The notes below the pieces were generated by a model. The model did not search any database. It saw only the letters and a program-made list of their open reading frames with translations, and had not been told where the DNA came from. A DNA stretch of 64,000 nt from Emcibacter sp. SYSU 3D8. GTDB taxonomy: Bacteria > Pseudomonadota > Alphaproteobacteria > SMXS01. Position 1 is the first letter of the stretch. Each line of letters begins with the position of its first letter. The DNA is taken from assembly GCF_039655875.1 (NCBI RefSeq), contig NZ_JBBYXK010000003.1, positions 558,001 to 622,000 of the forward strand, in the 5' to 3' direction. Shown here piece after piece: positions 57,452-64,000 of the stretch. A program made the position numbers and the translations under genes.

Positions 57452-58170
57452 CTTTGGCGTTGCAAGCAAAGCAGCAGGACCGGCCGCGCGACGAAGCGTG
57501 GCTGAACGAACACTATGGCCATCTGGACGGCAGGGATCTGCTCGAGGTCATGATCAAGGAAGTCTTCCCCGGCCGCATCGCGCTGGTGTCGTCCTTCGGC
57601 TCGGAATCCGCCGTGCTGATCGACATGGTCGCCCAGATCGACCCGTCGACGCCGATTCTGTTTCTCAACACCGGCAAGCTGTTCGGCGAGACCCTGCGCT
57701 ACCGCGACACGCTGGAGAGCCGCTTCGGCCTGACCGACATCCGCACCCTGAAGCCCGACGCCGATGAGGTTCGGGAAGAGGACAGGAACGGCCTGCTGTG
57801 GACCCGCAATCTCGATGCCTGCTGCGACCTGCGCAAGACCCGGCCGCTGGACGCGGCGCTGGAAGGATTCGATGCCTGGATCACCGGCCGCAAGCGGTTC
57901 CAGACCGGCACCCGCGCGGCCTTGCCGCTGATCGAGGAAAGCGAGGGCCGCATCAAGGTCAACCCGCTGGCCAATTTCAGCCTGGAAGATCTGCAGCGCA
58001 TCGCCAATGAAAAACAGCTGCCGCGTCATCCGCTGGTTGCCGACGGCTATCTGTCGATCGGCTGTATGCCCTGCACCAAGCGGGTCGAGGCCGGCGAGGA
58101 CTACCGTTCCGGCCGCTGGGCGGGCACGGACAAGACCGAGTGCGGCATTCACGTCGCGGAGAATATCTGA
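57448..58170 (+). CDS. cysH: Assimilatory APS/PAPS reductase (CysH), iron-sulfur type
   Basis: A 240-residue reductase that converts (phospho)adenylyl sulfate to sulfite. SSFGSESAVLIDMVAQIDPS is the nucleotide-binding loop. Cysteines CCDLRKTRPL and CMPC near the C-terminus are the [4Fe-4S] ligands of the APS-using form, and TECGIH carries the catalytic Cys. The start ATG overlaps the siroheme synthase stop, so the two are coupled. The usual middle gene of this cluster, the siroheme-dependent sulfite reductase cysI, is absent from this site. Length is normal. Confidence 0.92.
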   Translation: MTLALQAKQQDRPRDEAWLNEHYGHLDGRDLLEVMIKEVFPGRIALVSSFGSESAVLIDMVAQIDPSTPILFLNTGKLFGETLRYRDTLESRFGLTDIRTLKPDADEVREEDRNGLLWTRNLDACCDLRKTRPLDAALEGFDAWITGRKRFQTGTRAALPLIEESEGRIKVNPLANFSLEDLQRIANEKQLPRHPLVADGYLSIGCMPCTKRVEAGEDYRSGRWAGTDKTECGIHVAENI

Positions 58171-58280
58171 GGTTATCCGGGCCTGCGGCGGGCAATCGTT
58201 CCACCGCTCGAACCTAATACCCTGAATGCGCCGTTCTTTCCTTGCGGCCTCCATTCGATTTTGCTACTTGAGCGCCCACT

Positions 58281-58367
58281 GCGGTCGTGGCGGAATTGGT
58301 AGACGCGCAGCGTTGAGGTCGCTGTGGGCGCAAGCTCGTGGAAGTTCGAGTCTTCTCGACCGCACCA
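58281..58367 (+). tRNA. tRNA-Leu (anticodon GAG), CCA encoded
   Basis: An 87-base class II tRNA. The acceptor GCGGTCG pairs with CGACCGC, followed by A and CCA. The D arm is GGCGGAATTGGTAGACGC, the anticodon stem CAGCG/CGCTG holds loop TTGAGGT (GAG), there is a long variable arm, and the T loop is AGTTCGAGTCT. A strong terminator follows. Confidence 0.97.
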
Positions 58368-58374
58368 GTTCAGG

Positions 58375-58411
58375 GACCTGCAGGTAGCTGAGTTACCTGC
58401 AGGTCTTTTTT
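58375..58411 (+). terminator. Strong terminator after tRNA-Leu
   Basis: GACCTGCAGGTA pairs perfectly with TACCTGCAGGTC around GCTGAGT, followed by six T residues. It is one of the clearest intrinsic terminators in the window. Confidence 0.95.
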
Positions 58412-58444
58412 CTTCAGTGCACCGGTGTTCAGCAGGGGCTGCCC

Positions 58445-59845
58445 ATGCAGAGCGAAGAGACGGATACGGAAGACCGCCCCGTCACCGAGGCACCTGAAAA
58501 CTCGCCCTATCGCGTTTCCCCCGAGGAAGTCGCGCAGGTCGCCGAGGCTCTCAAGAACGACGACACCGTCTTCATCCACGCGTTGCTCGACGATTATCAC
58601 GCGGCCGACCAGGCCGACCTGATCGAGCAGCTGTCGTCGAAGAATCGCGTCCGGCTGGTCGAGATGGCCCGCGACCGGATCGCACCCGAGGCGCTGACCG
58701 AACTGGAAGAAACGGTTCGCGACGAGATTATCGACCTGCTCGAGCCGCGCGAGATCGCCGCGGCCATGAGCGAGCTTGAGGCCGATGACGCGGCCTATCT
58801 GATCCAGGACCTTGACGACGCCGACCGCCGCGAGGTGCTCGATGCCATGCCGGTCGAGGACCGCGCCGACGTCGAGGCCGCGCTGGCCTATCCGGAGGAA
58901 TCCGCCGGCCGCCTGATGCAGCGCGATTTCATCGCGGTGCCCGCCTACTGGACCGTCGGCCAGACCATCGACTACATGCGCGAGCATGACGACCTGCCCG
59001 ACGATTTCTACGAGATCTTCGTCGTCGACCCGAAGATGAAACCGTTCGGCACCGTCGCGCTCAACCGCATGCTGCGCGCCAAGCGGGCGGTGAAGGTCGA
59101 GGAGATCATGGAGCCGGACCCGATCCTGATCAATGCGATGACCGACCAGGAAGAAGTGGCGTTCCTGTTCCAGCAATACAATCTGGTGTCGGCGCTGGTG
59201 GTGAACGACGACAACCGGCTGCTCGGCGTGATCATGGTCGACGACATCGTCGACGTCATCCACGACGAGGCGCAGGAGGACATTCTGCTGCTGTCCGGCG
59301 TATCCGACGCCTCGGTGCACGAATCGGTGCTGTGGACCGTGCGCACCCGTCTGCCCTGGCTGCTGGTCAACCTGCTGACCGCGATCCTCGCCGCCTCGGT
59401 GATCAAGCAGTTCGACGCCACCATCGAGCAGATGGTTGCACTGGCCGTCCTCATGCCCATCGTGGCCAGCATGGGCGGCAATGCCGGCACCCAGGCGCTG
59501 GCCGTGGCGGTGCGAGCGCTGGGCATGAAGGAGCTTACTTCCAGCAACGCCATGCGCACCGTGATCCGCGAGGCGTCGGTGGGCCTGCTGAACGGCCTTA
59601 CCATGGCGCTGCTGATCGGCCTGCTTGTCGGCTTCTATTTCGGCAACTGGATGCTGGGCGGCGTTATCGCCAGCGCCATGATCATCAATCTGGTGGTTGC
59701 GGCGTTTGCCGGCGTGCTGATCCCGCTGGGGCTGGCCCGCGCCGGAGTCGATCCGGCGGTGGCCTCCAGCGTGTTCGTGACCACGGTCACCGACGTGGTC
59801 GGCTTCTTCGCGTTCCTCGGTCTCGCCGCGCTGATCCTGATGTAA
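58445..59845 (+). CDS. mgtE: MgtE-type magnesium transporter
   Basis: A 466-residue channel. The cytosolic N-domain is helical and acidic (EEVAQVAEALKNDDTVFIHA, LLEPREIAAAMSELEADDAA). Two CBS domains follow (about residues 150-270) that sense magnesium or ATP. The C-terminal part has five membrane helices, including LPWLLVNLLTAILAASVIKQ, VLMPIVASMGGNAGTQALAV (the selectivity region with GGNAGTQ) and VFVTTVTDVVGFFAFLGLAA. Mg2+ import across the inner membrane is closed when internal Mg2+ is high. No riboswitch was noticed upstream, where the tRNA-Leu terminator lies. Confidence 0.93.
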   Translation: MQSEETDTEDRPVTEAPENSPYRVSPEEVAQVAEALKNDDTVFIHALLDDYHAADQADLIEQLSSKNRVRLVEMARDRIAPEALTELEETVRDEIIDLLEPREIAAAMSELEADDAAYLIQDLDDADRREVLDAMPVEDRADVEAALAYPEESAGRLMQRDFIAVPAYWTVGQTIDYMREHDDLPDDFYEIFVVDPKMKPFGTVALNRMLRAKRAVKVEEIMEPDPILINAMTDQEEVAFLFQQYNLVSALVVNDDNRLLGVIMVDDIVDVIHDEAQEDILLLSGVSDASVHESVLWTVRTRLPWLLVNLLTAILAASVIKQFDATIEQMVALAVLMPIVASMGGNAGTQALAVAVRALGMKELTSSNAMRTVIREASVGLLNGLTMALLIGLLVGFYFGNWMLGGVIASAMIINLVVAAFAGVLIPLGLARAGVDPAVASSVFVTTVTDVVGFFAFLGLAALILM

Positions 59846-59958
59846 ATCCGTCGCGGGGCACACCCTGTGTCCCATTGCGGGTTGACTCCCGGCCCCCGGC
59901 CAAAACAAAACACATCCACCGCGCCGCCGTCACGGCGCATCGCAACGAAGGAATTTCC

Positions 59959-61140
59959 ATGTCTGACACTTCGATCGTCATCACCGGCATCGGCCGCACG
60001 CCCATGGCCACGTTCCAGGGCGAGTTGTCCTCCCTGACCGCCACGCAACTGGGCGCCATCGCCGTCGGCAAGGCCGTCGCCGAGACCGGCATTCCGGTCG
60101 CCGATTACGACGAATGCGTCATGGGCTGCGTGCTGCCCGCCGGCCTCGGCCAGGCGCCGGCCCGCCAGGCCAGCCTGGGCGCGGGCATCCCCGACACGGT
60201 GGGCGCCACCACCGTCAACAAGATGTGCGGCTCGGGCATGAAGGCGATCATGCAGGGCCACGACATGATCGTCGCCGGATCGGCCGACATCGTGATCGCC
60301 GGCGGCCTCGAGAGCATGTCGAACGCCCCCTATCTGCTGCCCAAGGTGCGTCAGGGCCTGCGCATGGGCCATGGCGAGGTCAGGGACCACATGTTCACCG
60401 ACGGCCTCGAGGACTTCCGCCACGGCCGTCTGATGGGCACCTATGCCGAGGCGACTGCCCAGCGCTACCAGTTCACCCGCGAGGAGCAGGACGCCTTCGC
60501 CGTGGCCTCGCTGACCCGGGCCCAGACCGCCAATGTGGATGGCACCTTCCGCCGCGAGATGGCGTCGGTGACGGTGAAGACCCGCAAGGGCGAGTCGGTG
60601 GTGGATTCGGACGAGCAGCCCCGCACCGCCGATCATTCCAAGATCCCCAACCTGAAGCCGGCCTTCGCCAAGGACGGCACGGTGACGCCGGCCAATTCCA
60701 GTTCCATCTCCGACGGCGCCGCCGCCGTGACCCTCATGAGCCGCGCCAATGCCGACAAGCGCGGCGTCAAGGCGCTGGCCCGCATCGTCGGTCAGGCGAC
60801 CTTCGCCCACGAGCCGGAATGGTTCACCACGGCGCCTGTCGGCGCGGTGAAGAAGGTGCTCGACCGGGTCGGCTGGAAAGTCTCCGACGTGGATCTGTTC
60901 GAAGTCAACGAAGCGTTCGCCGTCGTCCCCATGGCGGTGATGCGCGACCTGGGTATCGGCCACGACATCATGAACATTCATGGCGGGGGCTGCGCGCTGG
61001 GGCATCCGGTCGGGGCGTCGGGCGCCCGCATCATCGTCGGTCTGGTCAATGCGCTGGAGAAGCACGGCCTGAAGCGCGGTGTCGCGGCGATCTGCCTGGG
61101 CGGCGGCGAGGCCACGGCGCTGGCCATCGAGCTGGCGTAA
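59959..61140 (+). CDS. Acetyl-CoA acetyltransferase (thiolase II type)
   Basis: A 393-residue thiolase. Cys90 in TVNKMCGSGMKAIMQG is the acyl-carrying nucleophile. NEAFAVVPMAVMRDLG, GGGCALGHPVGASGARI with its His, and ICLGGGEATALAIEL with its general-acid Cys complete the active site. It joins or splits acetoacetyl-CoA units in beta-oxidation, ketone or polyhydroxybutyrate pathways. The neighbours do not decide which one. Ends overlapping the DUF1489 gene (TAATG). Confidence 0.9.
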   Translation: MSDTSIVITGIGRTPMATFQGELSSLTATQLGAIAVGKAVAETGIPVADYDECVMGCVLPAGLGQAPARQASLGAGIPDTVGATTVNKMCGSGMKAIMQGHDMIVAGSADIVIAGGLESMSNAPYLLPKVRQGLRMGHGEVRDHMFTDGLEDFRHGRLMGTYAEATAQRYQFTREEQDAFAVASLTRAQTANVDGTFRREMASVTVKTRKGESVVDSDEQPRTADHSKIPNLKPAFAKDGTVTPANSSSISDGAAAVTLMSRANADKRGVKALARIVGQATFAHEPEWFTTAPVGAVKKVLDRVGWKVSDVDLFEVNEAFAVVPMAVMRDLGIGHDIMNIHGGGCALGHPVGASGARIIVGLVNALEKHGLKRGVAAICLGGGEATALAIELA

Positions 61141-61547
61141 TGGCCAGCATTCACCTGCTGCGGCCGGCGGTCGGGGTCACGGACCTCGACCATCTGCGGC
61201 AGGTGACGCGGGAGCGCGGGGACGAGCGCTGCATCCATACGCGCAACATCCCCAAGCGCGCCGACGAGCTGCTCGAGGGCGGCTCGGTCTACTGGATCAT
61301 CGCCCGCAAGATCCAGGCGCGTCAGCTGCTGACGTCCATCGAGCGCCTCGAGGACGACAACGGCCGCGCCTATTGCCGGATCTACCTGGACGGCACGGTG
61401 GTGCCGGTCCAGCCGTGGCCCCGGCGACCGCACCAGGGCTGGCGTTACCTCAAGCCCGAGGACGCGCCGCCCGATCTGAGCGAGGGCGACACCGGCGACA
61501 TGCCGCCGGAAATGATTGCCGAATTGCGGGAACTGGGGCTGCTCTAA
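61140..61547 (+). CDS. DUF1489 family protein
   Basis: A 135-residue conserved alphaproteobacterial protein. MASIHLLRPAVGVTDLDHLR, GGSVYWIIARKIQARQLLTS and CRIYLDGTVVPVQPWPRRPH then QGWRYLKPEDAPPDL are the features I associate with the family. The Arg/Trp-rich segment may bind nucleic acid or an anionic ligand, which is speculation. No activity is known. The start overlaps the thiolase stop, so translation is coupled. A palindromic hairpin follows. Confidence 0.8.
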   Translation: MASIHLLRPAVGVTDLDHLRQVTRERGDERCIHTRNIPKRADELLEGGSVYWIIARKIQARQLLTSIERLEDDNGRAYCRIYLDGTVVPVQPWPRRPHQGWRYLKPEDAPPDLSEGDTGDMPPEMIAELRELGLL

Positions 61548-61561
61548 GCTCTAGAATGGTT

Positions 61562-61589
61562 CGTCATCTCCGCATGGGCGGGGATGACG
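61562..61589. repeat. Palindromic hairpin between convergent genes (REP-like or bidirectional terminator)
   Basis: CGTCATCTCCGC and GCGGGGATGACG form a 12-base stem (one T-G pair) around ATGG. The sequence resembles the CGTCATCCCCGC-type palindromes scattered in many alphaproteobacterial genomes. It lies between the DUF1489 gene and the convergent panC. Whether it is a repeat family or a terminator cannot be told from one copy. Confidence 0.5.
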
Positions 61590-61609
61590 CTACCTGGGGG
61601 ATCGCGGCG

Positions 61610-62461
61610 CTATTCCACGGCCCAATTGTCGATCAGCCGCGTCGTCCCCAGCCGGGCCGCGCCGAAAACCCGGGCGGGCTTGCCGGGTGCGGTGACAAGC
61701 TCAAGGCTCGCCGGATCGCGGACCTCGATGTAGTCGACGCTGTCGAAACCTGCCTTCAGCACCTGCTCGCGGGCCGTGGCCGAGGCCGCGGACGGGTCGC
61801 CGCCCGCCTTCACAATATCGCGCACCGACTTGAGCGCCAGGGAAAGGGCCACGGCGATCCTGCGCTGTTCCGGGCTCAGATACCGGTTGCGCGACGACAG
61901 GGCGAGGCCGTCGGGCTCGCGCTCGATGGGAGCGCCCAGGATACGCACCGGAATGTTCAGGTCGGCGGTGAAACGGCGGATGATCTGCAGTTGCTGGTAG
62001 TCCTTCTCGCCGAAGATCGCCACGTCGGGCAGCGCGGAGGTCAGCAGCTTGACCACGATCAGCGCCATGCCGTCGAAATGGCCGGGACGGTGCGCGCCGC
62101 ACAGCACGTCGCCCAGCCGGTCGATATGCACCCTGGTGGCGAAGCCCTCGGGATACATCTCGCGCGCCGTCGGCACGAAGGCCGCGTCGATGCCGGCGGT
62201 TGCCAGCTTGGCCACATCCTCGGTCTCGGTGCGCGGATAACGCTCGTAATCCTCGCCGGGACCGAACTGGGCCGGATTGACGAAGATGCTGGCGATCACC
62301 CGGTCGGCCAAGCCTTTCGCCAGCCGCATCAGCGACAGGTGACCGTCATGAAGTGCGCCCATTGTCGGGACGAGGGCGACGGTTTCACCGGCTTTTCGCC
62401 ACGCGGCCACTTGTCCCCGCAGGTCGGCGACGCCACGTAAGATGACTGGTTCCTCTGGCAT
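61610..62461 (-). CDS. panC: Pantothenate synthetase
   Basis: A 283-residue ligase that joins pantoate and beta-alanine using ATP. The HIGH-like motif is MGALHDGHLSLMRLA, FVNPAQFGPGEDYERYPRT binds substrate, and the KMSKS-like loop is LALSSRNRYLSPEQRR. VIFGEKDYQQLQIIRRF (here VAIFGEKDYQQL) is also conserved. ATG 62461 is chosen, and the open frame beyond overlaps the divergent VWA gene. panB is not in the window. Confidence 0.95.
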   Translation of the reverse strand: MPEEPVILRGVADLRGQVAAWRKAGETVALVPTMGALHDGHLSLMRLAKGLADRVIASIFVNPAQFGPGEDYERYPRTETEDVAKLATAGIDAAFVPTAREMYPEGFATRVHIDRLGDVLCGAHRPGHFDGMALIVVKLLTSALPDVAIFGEKDYQQLQIIRRFTADLNIPVRILGAPIEREPDGLALSSRNRYLSPEQRRIAVALSLALKSVRDIVKAGGDPSAASATAREQVLKAGFDSVDYIEVRDPASLELVTAPGKPARVFGAARLGTTRLIDNWAVE

Positions 62462-62480
62462 GGCGGCACGATACTCAAGC

Positions 62481-63185
62481 ATGGCGGGCAAGACACCAAA
62501 AATTGTGGGCGGACCGGGCGAGGTCGACGCCTTCCTGCGCAAGCTGTCGCTGACGCCGGCGCCCGCCTCCGGCAAGCGGGGGCGTTTGATCTTCGCCCTC
62601 GATGCGACCATGAGCCGACAGCCCACCTGGGACCGGGCCTGCCACATCCAGGCTGACATGTTCCGCGAGGCCGATGCGGTCGGCGGGCTCGATATCAAGC
62701 TGGTGTTCTTCAGGGGATACCGCGAATGCAAGGCCAGCCCCTGGTATGGCCAGTCGGCGCCCCTGACCCGCGCCATGACGTCGATCCAGTGCCAGGGCGG
62801 CTATACGCAGATTGCCCGGGTGCTGAAGCGGGCGTCAAAGGAAGCGCGCGAAGCCAAGGTGAACGCGCTGGTCTATGTGGGCGACAGTTGCGAGGAAGAA
62901 ATCGACGCGGTCTGCGCGGCCGCAGGTGAACTGGCGCTGTCCGGCGTGCCCGCATTCATGTTCCAGGAAGGCGGCGATCCCTATGCCCAGTCGGTGTTCC
63001 GCGAGGTCGCGCGGTTGACCGGCGGCGCGTGGTGCCCGTTTGATGGCGACAGCGCCGGGCAGCTCCGCGAGTTGCTCAGCGCCGTGGCCATCTTCGCCGC
63101 CGGCGGGCGCAAGGCGCTTTCGGATTATGGCAATCGCCAGGGCGGCGAGGTGCTCCGGCTGGCGAAACTGGTGGCCGGCGGGTGA
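62481..63185 (+). CDS. VWA-domain protein of unknown function
   Basis: A 234-residue soluble protein. GKRGRLIFALDATMSRQPTW looks like the first strand and metal site of a von Willebrand A domain (D-x-T-x-S instead of the usual D-x-S-x-S). NALVYVGDSCEEEIDAVCAA and GVPAFMFQEGGDPYAQSVF fit later strands. It has no signal peptide or membrane part. Its start is only 19 bases from the divergent panC start, so control elements must lie within coding DNA. ATG 62460 in frame is an alternative start. It is followed about 90 bases later by a membrane DnaJ-domain gene, and the two are probably functionally linked. Confidence 0.65.
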   Translation: MAGKTPKIVGGPGEVDAFLRKLSLTPAPASGKRGRLIFALDATMSRQPTWDRACHIQADMFREADAVGGLDIKLVFFRGYRECKASPWYGQSAPLTRAMTSIQCQGGYTQIARVLKRASKEAREAKVNALVYVGDSCEEEIDAVCAAAGELALSGVPAFMFQEGGDPYAQSVFREVARLTGGAWCPFDGDSAGQLRELLSAVAIFAAGGRKALSDYGNRQGGEVLRLAKLVAGG

Positions 63186-63273
63186 ACGGCATCTGGCGGC
63201 GTGACGCTCGCTATGGCCTGCGCCGCCAAGCTGGGCCATGATGGCTGCCGAACCGACGATATAGGGAAACCTG

Positions 63274-63954
63274 GTGCCTTTGATTTTCTTTGGGGCGATT
63301 GTTCTCGTCCTGCTTGTGCTGCTGGTGAATTGGGCCGCCCGTGCCGACCGTGCCACGGTCCGCCGCGTGGCGCGGTATTTCGGGGCGTTCCTGGTTGGCG
63401 TCGCGGCGCTGTTCCTGATCGCTCGCGGCCTGACAGGCGTCGCCCTTGCATTGCTGGCGCTGGCCGGCACGCTGGCGTCGCGCAAGCGCCTCGCATTTCT
63501 GGGCGGCGGCAAGAAGGCGCCGCAGCAGCAATCCCAGGTTGAAACCAGCTTTCTGCGCGTCACCCTCGACCACGACACCGGCGACCTTGCGGGCGTCATC
63601 CTGGCCGGACGCTTCGCCGGCCAGCGGCTTGACGAGCTGGGCCGGGAAGATTTCAGCACGCTCTATGACGAGCTTCTGCGCGACGATCCGGAAGGCGCGC
63701 GGCTGCTCGATGCCTATCTGGCGCGCGCCTATCCGGGCGAATGGCGGCAGGAGCCGGGGCCCGGCCCCGCCGGCGACGGCCCGATGACGCGCGACGAGGC
63801 GTTCGAGATTCTGGGCATTGCGCCGGACGCCACGGCCACGGAAATCCGGGACGCGCACCACCGGCTGATGAAGAAGTTCCATCCGGACCAAGGCGGTTCG
63901 ACCTACTTCGCCACCCGCCTCAATGAAGCCAGGGACCTGCTGCTGAAAACCTGA
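63274..63954 (+). CDS. Membrane-anchored DnaJ-domain protein
   Basis: A 226-residue protein starting at GTG (MPLIFFGAIVLVLLVLLVNW), with two or three N-terminal membrane segments up to about residue 65. A middle region (ETSFLRVTLDHDTGDLAGVI, RFAGQRLDELGREDFSTLYD) is unlike DnaK co-chaperones of the classical types. The C-terminal J domain (MTRDEAFEILGIAPDATATE, then LMKKFHPDQGGSTYFATRLN) has the HPD motif needed to stimulate DnaK. The layout resembles Tim14/DjlA-like tail or membrane J proteins. Its role is unknown. Nothing further is seen to the window end. Confidence 0.8.
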   Translation: MPLIFFGAIVLVLLVLLVNWAARADRATVRRVARYFGAFLVGVAALFLIARGLTGVALALLALAGTLASRKRLAFLGGGKKAPQQQSQVETSFLRVTLDHDTGDLAGVILAGRFAGQRLDELGREDFSTLYDELLRDDPEGARLLDAYLARAYPGEWRQEPGPGPAGDGPMTRDEAFEILGIAPDATATEIRDAHHRLMKKFHPDQGGSTYFATRLNEARDLLLKT

Positions 63955-64000
63955 TCCGATCCGGGGCAGGGCCAGGCCCGGTTTGCACTGCAACACACTT

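Overview
The window comes from a GC-rich alphaproteobacterial chromosome. The main evidence is the gene order: rlmB, tRNA-Tyr, tRNA-Gly, tuf, tRNA-Trp, secE, nusG, rplKAJL, rpoBC, then rpsL-rpsG-fusA-tuf, the S10/spc/alpha ribosomal clusters with adk between secY and rpsM, and neighbours such as a DUF1489 gene, an ATP12 chaperone and a rluC-HAD pair. A large TonB-dependent receptor with the Sphingomonad-like plug style points to a TonB-rich lineage. The genus cannot be read from the sequence.

Layout. Positions 1-4837 are the end of an integrated element. It holds a P4-type tyrosine integrase beside the 3' end of tRNA-Thr, an AlpA-like DNA-binding protein, a primase-like protein, a RepA-like ATPase and an unknown gene that runs off the left edge. 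Positions 5105-7817 hold a GT2 and a GT87 glycosyltransferase and rlmB. Positions 7930-21489 are the tRNA/tuf/secE/nusG/rplKAJL/rpoBC block. Two minus-strand genes (a TlpA-like thioredoxin and a GFA-family protein) separate it from 22645-41051, one long translation block of about 30 genes (str, S10, spc and alpha clusters). Positions 41110-47168 hold a Do-like protease, rarA, a DUF429-like protein, a RluC-type pseudouridine synthase, a HAD phosphatase and ATP12. Positions 47339-51161 encode a biotin-dependent acyl-CoA carboxylase (beta and alpha subunits) and an acylphosphatase. Positions 51268-54544 carry a TetR regulator and a TonB receptor with a palindrome in the presumed promoter. A HepT/MntA toxin-antitoxin pair follows. 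The rest is lipB, a SnoaL-like protein, siroheme synthase plus APS/PAPS reductase, tRNA-Leu, mgtE, a thiolase, DUF1489, panC, a VWA protein and a membrane DnaJ-domain protein.

How it works together. Most of the window is core gene-expression machinery: both EF-Tu copies, EF-G, the RNA polymerase alpha, beta and beta' subunits, NusG, SecE/SecY and most ribosomal proteins. Candidate control sites include an L1-binding site before rplK, a structured L10 leader before rplJ, a promoter before rpsL and an almost consensus promoter before rpsM whose -35 box overlaps the adk stop. The accessory interest lies in the tRNA-Thr element, the TetR/TonB locus, the HepT/MntA pair and the little-described VWA/DnaJ pair. 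I see no CRISPR array, no rRNA gene, no transposase and no convincing new defence system.
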